64,000 nt of DNA from Bacteroidaceae bacterium HV4-6-C5C (GCA_007896885.1 VOIU01000001.1:310001-374000), one strand, 5' to 3'. Shown: positions 1 through 9,625, counted from the stretch's first letter. The notes: generated from the sequence alone by a model not told the origin. Translations and numbers: made by a program.

Positions 1-167
1 TAGAATTCCGATTGCGATATCACTTTTATGTTGTGGTCTTTTATAAACTCGCTGATCGCTTTTTTCTCATCATCTAGCATCTCGGCATACGTCTTCGTAT
101 TGTCACATGCTTGAAAAGCAATGCTACAGAAGAGTAAGCTCATAAAAAACAAGGTAAGTTTCTTCAT
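1..167 (-). CDS. DUF4827-like lipoprotein (3' part cut by window edge)
   Basis: Only the first 55 codons are in the window; the gene runs off the left edge. It begins MKKLTLFFMSLLFCS, a lipoprotein signal peptide with a lipobox ending in Ala-Cys (Cys21), so the mature protein should be lipid-anchored in the envelope. The next residues (TYAEMLDDEKKAISEF) resemble the start of Bacteroidales DUF4827 lipoproteins, whose function I do not know. A TACCTTTG promoter box lies 25 bases upstream. The family name is from memory; the lipoprotein call is stronger. Confidence 0.65.
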   Translation of the reverse strand, partial: MKKLTLFFMSLLFCSIAFQACDNTKTYAEMLDDEKKAISEFIKDHNIKVISQSEF

Positions 168-191
168 TATCTGTTATTTAGTAAGTTCGTA

Positions 192-199
192 CAAAGGTA
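192..199 (-). promoter_or_regulatory. -7 promoter box of the DUF4827-like gene
   Basis: The minus strand reads TACCTTTG, an exact match to the Bacteroides TAnnTTTG -7 consensus, 25 bases before the ATG at 167. No clear TTTG -33 element was picked out. Confidence 0.5.
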
Positions 200-269
200 T
201 TTGATTTCGCGGAAAGTTAAAACACGAGATAAGAAAGTTCGTATCTTTTAACCTTTCGTGTATTCTTTT

Positions 270-1307
270 TCATTCTTTAGCAATCAGCAAAGGAGCAAAC
301 TTTTTCAAAGCTTCTTCAAAAGTCGCTCTTGCCTGATCCATTGTGCCATAAAACTCTCCTCCGGAGGCATTCAAGTGTCCACCTCCATTGAAAAACTCCG
401 CAGCTAATTGGTTACAAGGGAAAGCACCTACAGAACGTAGAGATATTTTTATCATCGGCTTCTCAGTGTCTTCACGTAGAAAGCAAGAGAAAACAACGCC
501 TTTTATACTCAAAGGTATATTAACAAATCCTTCACTATCCCCCCGTATATAATCAAAATTACGCTGTTCATTCTTCGTTAAAGAGATGAGTGCCGCATGA
601 TGTTCCGGGTATACCCGCATTTGAGAAAGAACATATCCCATCAAACGCAAACGACTCTCGGAATATGTGTTATATACTTTGCGGTAAATATCGTCTTTAT
701 CAATGCCTTTCGACAAGAGCTCGCTTATAATAAAGTAAATCTCACGATCATTGGAGTTGTATGTGAATCCCCCTGTATCTGTCATCATGCCGGTATAGAT
801 ACATTCAGCACCTTCTTTCGTTATATCATCGAAATAGCCCATACGACATATCAACCGGAATATAAGTTCTGAAGTAGATGAAACTTTAGGGTATGACATC
901 GTAATATCGCAAAACTCTTCCGGATAAGGATGGTGATCTACCAAGATTTTCTTTGCATGAGCCGATTGTATGACATCGGCCATTGTTTCAACTCTTTTTA
1001 GTGCATTAAAATCAAGACAACAGATAATATCCGCTTCTGCAATGAGCCTGTTGGCAAAATCTTTATAACGGTCATAGCATAGGATGTCTTTACTTCCCGG
1101 CATCCATTTTAAAAAATCAGGAAATGCATTAGGTACTATAACATTAGCGGTTTTACCTTGAAAATCGAGAAAATGCCATAAACCTAATGAAGAACCTATA
1201 GCATCCCCATCGGGTGCAACATGAGCAACAATTACTATCTTATCAGCATCTTCCAACCATTTGGCAAAACGATCTATTTTGGGTTGATCTATAACTTTAG
1301 TTAGCAT
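270..1307 (-). CDS. nrnA: DHH/DHHA1 phosphoesterase, NrnA-like (oligoribonuclease/pAp phosphatase family)
   Basis: A 345-residue cytosolic phosphoesterase. The N-terminal DHH domain has VAHVAPDGDAIGSS at residues 27-40 and the DHH signature at 124-126; the C-terminal DHHA1 domain carries GGGHLNASGG. Family members degrade nano-RNAs and dephosphorylate pAp with Mn2+. I start at MLTKV (1307), because the upstream in-frame ATG at 1328 would lie only 12 bases from a TACTTTTG promoter box. The symbol rests on domain architecture only; related Bacteroidetes proteins are often annotated just as DHH phosphoesterases. Confidence 0.85.
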   Translation of the reverse strand: MLTKVIDQPKIDRFAKWLEDADKIVIVAHVAPDGDAIGSSLGLWHFLDFQGKTANVIVPNAFPDFLKWMPGSKDILCYDRYKDFANRLIAEADIICCLDFNALKRVETMADVIQSAHAKKILVDHHPYPEEFCDITMSYPKVSSTSELIFRLICRMGYFDDITKEGAECIYTGMMTDTGGFTYNSNDREIYFIISELLSKGIDKDDIYRKVYNTYSESRLRLMGYVLSQMRVYPEHHAALISLTKNEQRNFDYIRGDSEGFVNIPLSIKGVVFSCFLREDTEKPMIKISLRSVGAFPCNQLAAEFFNGGGHLNASGGEFYGTMDQARATFEEALKKFAPLLIAKE

Positions 1308-1339
1308 ATATTTCTTCTTTATACACAATTAAGAAAGGG

Positions 1340-1347
1340 CAAAAGTA
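1340..1347 (-). promoter_or_regulatory. -7 promoter box of nrnA
   Basis: The minus strand reads TACTTTTG followed by CCC, matching TAnnTTTG. It lies about 33 bases upstream of the chosen start at 1307, which supports that start over 1328. Confidence 0.5.
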
Positions 1348-1395
1348 CAAAAAGTTTGGAAGTTGCCTTAATGCAAACAGAGAAATAATAGCTTT

Positions 1396-2928
1396 TTAGT
1401 GATCAGAGTCTAATCTTTCCTTATCCTGTAATATGTTACGTCTGATAACAGAATGTTTGCGACTGTAAAAGAAATAGATGGATACACCTATGACCATCCA
1501 TATTACCAATCGCTCCCAACTCTCTTTTGGTAGTGAAACCATCATCAGTAAGCAAACAATTATGCCCAATATAGGGACTGTGGGAACAAAAGGCGCTTTA
1601 AATTTGCGAGGAACATCCGGCATTTTTTTCCTCATAATAATAATTCCGATACAAACGAGAATGAATGCGAACAATGTACCAATGGAAACCATATGCCCTA
1701 AGTCGGAAACGGGTACAAAGCCCGCAAACAAACTTACAAATACCATAAAAAAGAGATTGGTCTTCCATGGAGTATGATATTTTGGATGAACATGCGAGAA
1801 GATGCGCGGCAGTAATCCATCGTGTGACATTGAGTAAAAGACACGGCTTTGCCCCAAAAGCATGACTAAAATAACAGATGTATAACCAGCCAAAATCGCC
1901 ACCGTTATCCCATCTTGTAACCAAGTATAAGGAGTATGTGCTATAGCAGTTGCAACAGGCTTTGCATCATTGATAAACTCTTTGTAATTAGCCAGTCCGG
2001 TCATTACAAAAGAAAATAATACATATAAAATTGTACAAACGACCAATGAGCCCAAAATACCTATAGGCATATCTCTCTTAGGATTTTTCGCCTCTTGAGC
2101 AGCAGTAGATACAGCATCAAAACCAACAAACGAGAAGAAGACAACTGCCGCACCACGCAGAATTCCCGAAATGCCATAATGCCCAAAATTGTCACTATGC
2201 AAAAATGACCAAAAACCTATCTGCCCACTTCTCAAGGCTTCTTCTCCTGCATTAGGTACAATGTAAGGATTGTGATTCTCCGGAGAAATATAATGCCACC
2301 CAACTATAATGAAAACAAAAACAACACTCAGCTTCAAGAAAACCAAAAGATTATTCATAGTAGCACTCCTTTTTGTCCCATTTATTAATACAAAAGAAAG
2401 TAAGGTCACAATAAAGATTGCAGGTAGATTAATAATTCCATCGTTAATCACCATTCCGTTAGAAAGACTTAAGGTTTCAAAAGGTGAGCACAGCAATTGA
2501 TGGGGAATAAAATTAAGATCATGCTTGATTAAAAATTCGATGAGATAACGCGACCAACTTACAGATACTGTGGCGGCTCCCAATGCATATTCCAAAATTA
2601 AGTCCCAACCAATAATCCAGGCCACAAACTCGCCCATCGTTGCATATGAATAAGTATAAGCACTACCAGCTACAGGTATCATCGATGCAAATTCGGCATA
2701 ACATAAACCGGCGAACATACACCCTATTGCAGCAATAATAAATGAAATTGTCACTGCGGGTCCTGCATTTTCTGCTGCTGCAATACCAGTTAAAGAAAAT
2801 AGTCCTGCACCTATTATGGCACCAACACCCAAAGTAATCAATGAAACGTTACTAAGAGAGCGCTTTAACTCTGCGCTTTTTTCTGCTTCACTGAACAGAA
2901 CATTAATCGGTTTTCTTACGAACAGCAT
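1396..2928 (-). CDS. APC-superfamily amino acid permease (YfnA/CAT type)
   Basis: A 510-residue inner-membrane transporter with about 12-13 hydrophobic segments. The first helix carries GVGAIIGAGLFSLTG, the substrate-binding glycine-rich signature of the APC family, and helices 2-3 carry YAEFASMIPVAGSAYTYSYA, typical of the cationic amino acid transporter/YfnA group. It probably imports an amino acid by proton symport; the substrate cannot be read from sequence. It appears monocistronic, with its own TATATTTG box 25 bases upstream. Length is typical for the group. Confidence 0.88.
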   Translation of the reverse strand: MLFVRKPINVLFSEAEKSAELKRSLSNVSLITLGVGAIIGAGLFSLTGIAAAENAGPAVTISFIIAAIGCMFAGLCYAEFASMIPVAGSAYTYSYATMGEFVAWIIGWDLILEYALGAATVSVSWSRYLIEFLIKHDLNFIPHQLLCSPFETLSLSNGMVINDGIINLPAIFIVTLLSFVLINGTKRSATMNNLLVFLKLSVVFVFIIVGWHYISPENHNPYIVPNAGEEALRSGQIGFWSFLHSDNFGHYGISGILRGAAVVFFSFVGFDAVSTAAQEAKNPKRDMPIGILGSLVVCTILYVLFSFVMTGLANYKEFINDAKPVATAIAHTPYTWLQDGITVAILAGYTSVILVMLLGQSRVFYSMSHDGLLPRIFSHVHPKYHTPWKTNLFFMVFVSLFAGFVPVSDLGHMVSIGTLFAFILVCIGIIIMRKKMPDVPRKFKAPFVPTVPILGIIVCLLMMVSLPKESWERLVIWMVIGVSIYFFYSRKHSVIRRNILQDKERLDSDH

Positions 2929-2952
2929 ATCTTTTTGTTTTATTATTCAGTG

Positions 2953-2960
2953 CAAATATA
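2953..2960 (-). promoter_or_regulatory. -7 promoter box of the APC permease
   Basis: The minus strand reads TATATTTG, matching TAnnTTTG, 25 bases before the start codon at 2928. Confidence 0.45.
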
Positions 2961-3054
2961 TAAATTTGATCTATAAAACAACTATTAAACGAACAAAATG
3001 AAACAAAATCCATAAAATAAGATAATGCATAATAAACCTTTAAAGAAAAAGTAA

Positions 3055-5268
3055 TCATAACGATACAGATAAAGCTCCATTTATGGAGAGATCAATATAA
3101 GGGATCTGCATTTTTTTACATTCCTGCTCTATTAACTCGCGACGGTAGTCCGAAAAAGAAGAATTCAATATCACTTTACGAATATTAAATAAATTCGTCA
3201 AATCCATAAGTCGACCCTTATAACTACTCGAAAGGAACAAATAATCCACATTCAACTTCGTTTCACACTTCCTATCCAACCAACGATTATCGCAAAGCAA
3301 GCAAATGCGCTTACCTCCATAATCCACAATACCATTATGAACAGAAATATGATTAAGGCTAGCATCCGAAGGGAGAAAATGGGGAGTTGGGAGATGTAAA
3401 TGAGTCCAATACGGGGAAACAGATTTATACAAAGAATAGTAAGGCTTATGGGAGCCGACACAAAACAGCCAAGATTCTCCTCTCCCATCAAAGCAATGAA
3501 CATTTAAATTTTTTCGTGAATCATTGTAAAACACTATAGTTCTAGAAGGGATATTTGAAAGCCTGTCATACAATTGATAAGTAAAAAACAATAATATACA
3601 GAGGAGCATAAAAGATACACGTTGAAACGTACACCGCTTTAAGCAACGGCATGTTATTAGCAGTATAAAGTAAAGCATGGCAACTTCTAGTCCGTCCAAC
3701 CAAAGCTGATTTATGGAAGCTAAAGGCCAACCAGCAGTAGCATGAAGCATTTCATTCTGCAAATCGAGTAAGTAATTCAAGACGTCGGCTATCTGTTGTT
3801 GGAAAGTAGGAAAAGGAGCCATTAATAGCATGAAGCAAGCCAAATACAACACAAGCGTAGTGACAGGAATAATCCAAAGATTCGTAATCAGAAAATGTGT
3901 AGGCAATTGATGGAAATAATGAGCTATTAACGGTGCTGTTCCGAGTTGTGCAGCTATTGATACGGTTACAACTCCCCATATTGCATACAAAAAAGAACTC
4001 ATCCAGTCATACTTAATAGCAGAATCTCTTCTTTTGAATATTTTTTGCTTAATATAGATACTGAAAGAAGTTACTGACTTTCGTCTGACCGCCAATAATC
4101 GATATATTGGAGGTTGCAATAAGAGAATTGCTGCTATAGAAACAAAAGATAACTGGAAGCCAACATCATACATCCACAACGGATTATATAATAGCATAAA
4201 GAAGGCCGTAGCCGACAATGTATTGAGGGACAATGGTTTATTTGGTTGCAGACATGAGAGAGCGTATACCGTTGCCATTATAACAGAACGAATTACAGGA
4301 GGCTGTGCTCCTGTAAAAAAAGCAAAGCCCCAAAGCATCATAACAATTATAGCATACATCCATGGCTTGAGCATGGGCCATCTTTTCCAAAGAGGAGAAA
4401 AAAGAAATAAGAGCAATGCATACAATATGCCTATATGCAAACCGGACAAAGATAATACATGGCTCACACCGGCAACAGAATACACTTCTTTTATTTCACT
4501 ACTTAAATCATTCATGTACCCCACAGTTAGGGCAGATAGCACGGCAAAATTATCTCCATGGAACCCCAGGTGTTGAAATACTCGGATCAGCTTGTCACGA
4601 TAATCCTGCGCTACTTGGAAAAAGGAGAGATTTGAATCATTACCAAGCATCTTCCAATGCTTGGAGGCTACATATCCCGTACCTGATATTCCGTTTCTAA
4701 TCAGATAACGCCTATAATCAAATTCATCCGGATTGCCATTATTCTGTGGCAATGAAAGATGAGTATATATAGTAAGTATATTGCCTCGCTTTAATGTGTG
4801 CGACATATCATCTTTTGCAAAATAAAGCAGGAAATATTTTTTATCGTGAGATATTTCAATCTCCTTATTTTGATATTTTCCCTCTAGTGCGACATGGCAT
4901 AATATTGAATTCTGTTTTGGTACGGGCTTGTCGGAAATCTTCACTTCATAAATAGAAGGAGTCTTGCCTGAAAAGTTGAAATTAGTTTGATGTAGGTGAA
5001 GTGTAGCCAAAATCATCCCTAACAGAAAGCAAGAAGAGATGGCTAAAAAGCCAAACAAATAATGTAAACGATAGTAGTTAGAAACAAAGTAACTGACAAT
5101 ACAGAAAATAAAACAACAGAAAAAGGAGCCTAACAGTAAAGAACTAAAGACCAACGCAGAGTGAATGAAAGAAACATAATTATTTTGTTGCAGAAAAAAA
5201 CAAGTATCCCCGCAAAGGATCCCTCCGACAAGCGGAATCAAAAGCCGTAGGAAAAGGCACCGCTGCAA
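3055..5268 (-). CDS. comEC: ComEC/Rec2-type DNA uptake channel protein
   Basis: A 737-residue polytopic membrane protein. N-terminal membrane helices and a DUF4131-like OB region come first, then the Competence domain with the hallmark LSLSGLHIGILYALLLF around residues 270-290 and several more membrane segments. ComEC carries single-stranded DNA across the inner membrane in transformation. The C-terminal 170 residues look like a remnant of the metallo-beta-lactamase-like domain, but I see no HxHxDH metal motif. It lies 24 bases behind rpe and probably shares its promoter. Whether this organism is naturally competent cannot be told from here. Confidence 0.85.
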   Translation of the reverse strand: MQRCLFLRLLIPLVGGILCGDTCFFLQQNNYVSFIHSALVFSSLLLGSFFCCFIFCIVSYFVSNYYRLHYLFGFLAISSCFLLGMILATLHLHQTNFNFSGKTPSIYEVKISDKPVPKQNSILCHVALEGKYQNKEIEISHDKKYFLLYFAKDDMSHTLKRGNILTIYTHLSLPQNNGNPDEFDYRRYLIRNGISGTGYVASKHWKMLGNDSNLSFFQVAQDYRDKLIRVFQHLGFHGDNFAVLSALTVGYMNDLSSEIKEVYSVAGVSHVLSLSGLHIGILYALLLFLFSPLWKRWPMLKPWMYAIIVMMLWGFAFFTGAQPPVIRSVIMATVYALSCLQPNKPLSLNTLSATAFFMLLYNPLWMYDVGFQLSFVSIAAILLLQPPIYRLLAVRRKSVTSFSIYIKQKIFKRRDSAIKYDWMSSFLYAIWGVVTVSIAAQLGTAPLIAHYFHQLPTHFLITNLWIIPVTTLVLYLACFMLLMAPFPTFQQQIADVLNYLLDLQNEMLHATAGWPLASINQLWLDGLEVAMLYFILLITCRCLKRCTFQRVSFMLLCILLFFTYQLYDRLSNIPSRTIVFYNDSRKNLNVHCFDGRGESWLFCVGSHKPYYSLYKSVSPYWTHLHLPTPHFLPSDASLNHISVHNGIVDYGGKRICLLCDNRWLDRKCETKLNVDYLFLSSSYKGRLMDLTNLFNIRKVILNSSFSDYRRELIEQECKKMQIPYIDLSINGALSVSL

Positions 5269-5292
5269 AGCAAATACAAAAAGGCTTTATGA

Positions 5293-5943
5293 TTAAAGAT
5301 TCTTTAATTGATGGATCATTTCTTGAGGATTAGCAGCACCAAAGACCGAATTACCCGCAACCAATGCATCGGCACCAGCCTCAACCAATTTGTATCCGGT
5401 TTCCAAATTCACTCCACCATCAACTTCAATCAAGGTCTGTGCGCCCGTAGAATCTATCAATTGACGCAGTTCACGTACTTTCTCAACTGTATGCTCGATA
5501 AACTTTTGACCACCAAATCCAGGGTTTACACTCATTAGTAAAACCATGTATACATCCTTAATAATATCCTTCAACAAAGCAACAGGAGTCGCCGGATTCA
5601 GAGTTACAGCAGGATGCATCCCCGCATCTCTTATTTGTTGCACCACACGATGCAGGTGCGTACATGCTTCGAAATGAACATTCATGGTGTGGGCTCCCAA
5701 AGCTTTTACTTCAGGAATGAATTTTTCCGGATTAACAATCATCAAATGTACATCCAATGGCTTTTCCGTAAGTTCAGCAACATATTTCAACACAGGAAAT
5801 CCAAATGAGATATTCGGCACAAATACTCCGTCCATTATATCAATATGCAGCCAGTCAGCCTCGCTCTTATTCACCATTTCAATATCTTTAGCCAAATAGG
5901 CAAAATCAGCAGATAGCAAAGAAGGAGCTATAATAGGTTTCAT
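5293..5943 (-). CDS. rpe: ribulose-phosphate 3-epimerase
   Basis: A 216-residue TIM-barrel enzyme interconverting ribulose 5-phosphate and xylulose 5-phosphate in the pentose phosphate pathway. It opens PSLLSADFAYLAKDI and has DWLHIDIMDGVFVPNISFG with the metal-binding His/Asp, MSVNPGFGGQKFI, and the phosphate-binding VDGGVN and GNSVFG loops. Length and motif order are complete. It is first in a pair with comEC, with a TACCTTTG promoter box 44 bases upstream. Confidence 0.97.
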   Translation of the reverse strand: MKPIIAPSLLSADFAYLAKDIEMVNKSEADWLHIDIMDGVFVPNISFGFPVLKYVAELTEKPLDVHLMIVNPEKFIPEVKALGAHTMNVHFEACTHLHRVVQQIRDAGMHPAVTLNPATPVALLKDIIKDVYMVLLMSVNPGFGGQKFIEHTVEKVRELRQLIDSTGAQTLIEVDGGVNLETGYKLVEAGADALVAGNSVFGAANPQEMIHQLKNL

Positions 5944-5986
5944 AATATCACAGTTTTAATACAAATGAAGTAATAAATATACAACG

Positions 5987-5994
5987 CAAAGGTA
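5987..5994 (-). promoter_or_regulatory. -7 promoter box of rpe-comEC
   Basis: The minus strand reads TACCTTTG, matching TAnnTTTG, in the 156-base gap between fmt and rpe. It implies that rpe-comEC can be transcribed separately from fmt. Confidence 0.5.
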
Positions 5995-6099
5995 AAGAAA
6001 AAGATCAGACTCTACTCCATAATAAAAAAGAGAATATATTCATCCACGATATAAAAGATCATTTTTCAATACACAAGAGCATCAAGCATAGTATAAATC

Positions 6100-7065
6100 T
6101 TACTTCATATAAGATTTATCTGCCAACTGATATCCTCTTAAGAGTTCATCTACCGTCAATCGTTTCTTACCCGGTAGCTGCAATGAGCGTATCCCGATAA
6201 AGCCATCTTGCACTGCTACACGAATATAGGTCTTACCATCCGTCAATAAAGCGCCGCACGGGTATGCGTGGGAATCCTCAATCTTCTCTGTTTCAAAAAG
6301 CTTCACAACAACCGGCTCTTTACCCGACTGATAAAGTTCCGTCCAAGCCGCAGGATAAGGCGAAAGACCTCTTACAAAATCATAAACGTTCTTAGTTGTA
6401 AGAGTCCAGTCAATACGGCAAGTTTCTTTAAATATTTTAGGAGCAGGACGTAACTCTCCTTCCTTCAAATGCTCTTGAGGCATGGGTTTTATGGCATCAT
6501 TCAATATATCATCAACAGTTTCCATCACCAATCGTGCACCAACAGTCATTAATTTATCATGTATGTCTCCGGCATTATCAGTTTCCGCAATAGGGACATG
6601 TTCTTGTTTTATAATCTCACCGGTATCAATATCATGATTCAGGAAGAAAGTCGTGACTCCGGTCTCGACATCACCGTTAATCACAGCCCAATTTATAGGG
6701 GCTGCTCCCCGGTATTGAGGAAGTAAGGAAGCATGAAGATTGAAAGTTCCAAACCGGGGCATGTTCCATACTACCTCAGGCAACATGCGAAAAGCAACAA
6801 CAATTTGAATATCTGCTTTCCAATCGGCCAGAGCTTGCAGAAATTCCTCATTCTTAAGTTTTTCCGGTTGTAGTAATGGAAGGCCTTGCTCCAATGCATA
6901 TTGCTTTATTGGCGAATATTGTATTTTATGTCCCCTTCCTGCCGGTTTATCAGGCATAGTGATCACACCAACAACGTTATATCCTCCATCAACCAGCTTT
7001 TTCAACGATTCTACAGCAAAGTCAGGAGTGCCCATATAGACTATTCTCAGATCTTCCTTCTTCAT
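6100..7065 (-). CDS. fmt: methionyl-tRNA formyltransferase
   Basis: A 321-residue cytosolic enzyme that formylates initiator Met-tRNA from 10-formyltetrahydrofolate. It starts RIVYMGTPDFAVESLKKL, has NLHASLLPQYRGAAPINWA with the catalytic Asn/His, and INGDVETGVTTFFLNHDIDTG; the C-terminal OB-like tRNA-binding domain (around DWTLTTKNVYDFVRGLSPYP and after) is present. Length matches the family. It lies between the ClC channel gene (103-base gap) and rpe. Confidence 0.97.
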   Translation of the reverse strand: MKKEDLRIVYMGTPDFAVESLKKLVDGGYNVVGVITMPDKPAGRGHKIQYSPIKQYALEQGLPLLQPEKLKNEEFLQALADWKADIQIVVAFRMLPEVVWNMPRFGTFNLHASLLPQYRGAAPINWAVINGDVETGVTTFFLNHDIDTGEIIKQEHVPIAETDNAGDIHDKLMTVGARLVMETVDDILNDAIKPMPQEHLKEGELRPAPKIFKETCRIDWTLTTKNVYDFVRGLSPYPAAWTELYQSGKEPVVVKLFETEKIEDSHAYPCGALLTDGKTYIRVAVQDGFIGIRSLQLPGKKRLTVDELLRGYQLADKSYMK

Positions 7066-7168
7066 ATCAAAAAATTAAATTAATCTTTAGCATGTACTCT
7101 ATGCAACTAAAAAGAAAAGCACCTCTTACCCTTGCTTATGGATAGTAAGGTCTTTTTTTCAACTATTA

Positions 7169-8959
7169 TCAATCATCGGAAAAGTGCACCAGCACTTGTC
7201 GATAAGAACTGAATATTTTCGATTTGGATACAAATCCCATATATCGACCTTCTTCATCCACAACGGGCAAATTCCATGCATTAGTTTCATCAAATGTCCT
7301 CATAACCTGCTCCATGTTATCGGTAACATACAATCGTGCAGGTATAGAAGTCATCAGTTTATCAACATTAAAACGATGGTAAAGTTCTTGGCGGAACATT
7401 ATATTACGTATACCGTCCAAAGTCACAATTCCAATCAATACGCCATTCTGATCGGTGACGGGAAAGATATTTCTTTGAGAAGACGATATAGCCTTAACCA
7501 ATTCGCCTAAATCCATATTGGGATGAACCGTTACAAAATCCTTTTCCACCACATTCTCCACTTTCATCAAAGTCAAGACTGCTTTGTCTTTATGATGTGT
7601 GATTAGCTCGCCCTTCTTTGCAAGACGCATAGAATATATACTGTGAGGCTCAAAAATAATGATAGTGAGATAAGAGCTAACTGAAACGATTAGAAGAGGA
7701 AGGAACAGATCATATCCACCCGTCAACTCGGCTATTAGAAAGACACCAGTCAAAGGAGCATGCATTACACCACTCATCACCCCGGCCATTCCCATCAATG
7801 CAAAGTTCTTCTCAGGAAGAAAAGACGCAAAATTAAACTGATTACTAAAATGAGAGAAAACGAAACCGGCAATACAACCCAAATATAGTGAAGGCGCAAA
7901 GATACCACCGCAACCTCCACCGCCGTTAGTTGCGCTCGAAGCAAAAACTTTAGTGAGAATGATTAACAGCAAGTAAACCAATAATAAATTTCCATTCCCA
8001 TAAAAAAAAGAATTGTTCATCACCGTATCCCAATCGGCATTTGAACTTCCATTAAGCAACAAATTAATGGTATCATACCCCTCACCGTAAAGCGGTGGAA
8101 ATAAGAATATCAAGATACTCAACATGACACCACCAAGTGCTAACTTTTGATAGGGCTTTTTTAACTTTCCAAATATCCCCTCGACTGCATTCATGGCACG
8201 TGTAAAGTATAACGAAACCAATCCACAGAAGATTCCTAGCATTATTACATAAGGAATACGTTCCAAAAGGAAGACTTGATCAAGATGAAACTTGAACATT
8301 GCACCGGTACCGGTCAATATATACGAAACCGTCGCTGCCGTCACCGATGAAATCAACAAAGGCAATAAGGATGCCATTGTCAGGTCTATCATTAAAACTT
8401 CCAATGTAAAGACCAATCCGGCAATAGGAGCCTTAAAAATACCGGCGATCGCACCAGCTGCACCACACCCGACCAAAAGCATCAAGGTGCGTTGCTCCAT
8501 TTTAAAGGTACTACCTAAATTGGAACCGATTGCTGATCCTGTCAGAACGATTGGAGCCTCACCCCCGACAGACCCTCCGAATCCGATTGTAATGGAACTG
8601 GCAATAATAGAAGACCAAACATTATGCTGTTTAATTCTCCCCTGCCTACGGGAAATAGCATATAAAATTTTCGTAACCCCATGACTGATATCATCTTTCA
8701 CAACATGGCGTACAAATAAACCCGCTAAAAAGATTCCGACTACAGGATAAACCAAATAAAGATAATTCGCTTCAGTAACATTGAAGTGGTATGTCAAAAA
8801 CTTTTCAATCCAATGTATCAGTTCTTTCAGTATAAAGGCAGCTAAAGCGGTGAAAATACCAACAAGAAAGCTTAACATTAAAATGAACTGCTTTTCTTTT
8901 ATTTTCTTTTCACGCCATATCAAGAAACGTTGAAATGTACCTATTTTTTCTTTTTTCAT
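7169..8959 (-). CDS. ClC-family chloride channel/antiporter with CBS pair
   Basis: A 596-residue membrane protein. The ClC core covers roughly residues 25-440 with GGSVGGEAPIVLTGS (gating Glu at E134, in place of the usual GREGP) and GGGCGGIFAPSLYLG (the GxFxP chloride-binding loop). The first filter loop is divergent, ISHGVTK rather than GSGIP. Two CBS domains follow (from about 465), including VTVHPNMDLGELVKAISSS and LPVVDEEGRYMGFVSKS, likely a nucleotide-sensing module. The conserved gating Glu is compatible with either a channel or a Cl-/H+ exchanger. It sits 24 bases behind the Sua5-like gene. Confidence 0.9.
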   Translation of the reverse strand: MKKEKIGTFQRFLIWREKKIKEKQFILMLSFLVGIFTALAAFILKELIHWIEKFLTYHFNVTEANYLYLVYPVVGIFLAGLFVRHVVKDDISHGVTKILYAISRRQGRIKQHNVWSSIIASSITIGFGGSVGGEAPIVLTGSAIGSNLGSTFKMEQRTLMLLVGCGAAGAIAGIFKAPIAGLVFTLEVLMIDLTMASLLPLLISSVTAATVSYILTGTGAMFKFHLDQVFLLERIPYVIMLGIFCGLVSLYFTRAMNAVEGIFGKLKKPYQKLALGGVMLSILIFLFPPLYGEGYDTINLLLNGSSNADWDTVMNNSFFYGNGNLLLVYLLLIILTKVFASSATNGGGGCGGIFAPSLYLGCIAGFVFSHFSNQFNFASFLPEKNFALMGMAGVMSGVMHAPLTGVFLIAELTGGYDLFLPLLIVSVSSYLTIIIFEPHSIYSMRLAKKGELITHHKDKAVLTLMKVENVVEKDFVTVHPNMDLGELVKAISSSQRNIFPVTDQNGVLIGIVTLDGIRNIMFRQELYHRFNVDKLMTSIPARLYVTDNMEQVMRTFDETNAWNLPVVDEEGRYMGFVSKSKIFSSYRQVLVHFSDD

Positions 8960-8983
8960 GTTTATACTTATACCGAAGCTTTT

Positions 8984-9559
8984 TTATTCGCGGATAATTT
9001 TAAATACCCCACCTTTTTCCAACTTAATAATGCTGGAAGGCTTCGGATGTCCAGTCTCATTTTGACGATATCCCACAATATAATCAACCATGGATTTCAC
9101 TTCTTCACTAATTTCCGCAAAGGTCGCCGGTGAAGGTTGACCGCTGATATTAGCAGAAGTCGAGACTATTGCTTTGCGGAACTGTTGGCATAACCGATGA
9201 GAGAATTCTTCATTTGTCACTCGAATACCCACGCTACCGTCCTCTGCTAGCAGATTAGGTGCCAAATTACGTGCACCCGAATAAATAATCGTCAATGGTT
9301 TTTCAGCCATATCTATCAAATCCCAAGCTACATTCGGCACATCCTCCACATAGAAATCAACTTTAACGGAAGTGTCAACCAAAACGAGTAACGCTTTACT
9401 ATCGGAGCGTTGCTTAATCTCATACACACGTCGTACTGCTTCTTCATTAGTCGCATCACAACCTATTCCCCAAATGGTATCGGTAGGATATAAGATAATC
9501 CCGCCTTCACTCATTATCTGACATGCTTTTTTTATGTCTTCTATCATTTCTTGATTCAT
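8984..9559 (-). CDS. Sua5/YrdC-type L-threonylcarbamoyladenylate synthase
   Basis: About 191 residues from MNQEMIEDIKKACQIM. The YrdC fold is recognisable from GGIILYPTDTIWGIGCDA, VYEIKQRSDSKALLVLV and VGIRVTNEEFSHRLCQQFRKA, then STSANISGQPSPATFAEI. It makes threonylcarbamoyl-AMP for the t6A37 modification of ANN-decoding tRNAs. The reading frame extends upstream to 9649, but that would run through the promoter and overlap the divergent thioesterase gene, so I start at 9559 (9547 is also possible). The C-terminal Sua5 domain is absent, making it the short TsaC/YrdC-like form. Confidence 0.9.
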   Translation of the reverse strand: MNQEMIEDIKKACQIMSEGGIILYPTDTIWGIGCDATNEEAVRRVYEIKQRSDSKALLVLVDTSVKVDFYVEDVPNVAWDLIDMAEKPLTIIYSGARNLAPNLLAEDGSVGIRVTNEEFSHRLCQQFRKAIVSTSANISGQPSPATFAEISEEVKSMVDYIVGYRQNETGHPKPSSIIKLEKGGVFKIIRE

Positions 9560-9578
9560 AAACATAACGATTAACACG

Positions 9579-9586
9579 CAAAAATA
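9579..9586 (-). promoter_or_regulatory. -7 promoter box of the Sua5/YrdC-clc unit
   Basis: The minus strand reads TATTTTTG (TAnnTTTG), 19 bases before the ATG at 9559. It is separated by one base from the oppositely directed box of the thioesterase gene. Confidence 0.5.
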
Positions 9587-9587
9587 G

Positions 9588-9595
9588 TACTTTTG
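9588..9595 (+). promoter_or_regulatory. -7 promoter box of the thioesterase gene
   Basis: The plus strand reads TACTTTTG (TAnnTTTG), 30 bases before the ATG at 9626. It is back to back with the minus-strand box at 9579-9586. Confidence 0.55.
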
Positions 9596-9625
9596 CCGGA
9601 CTATTGAAAAGTTTATTAGAAAACA

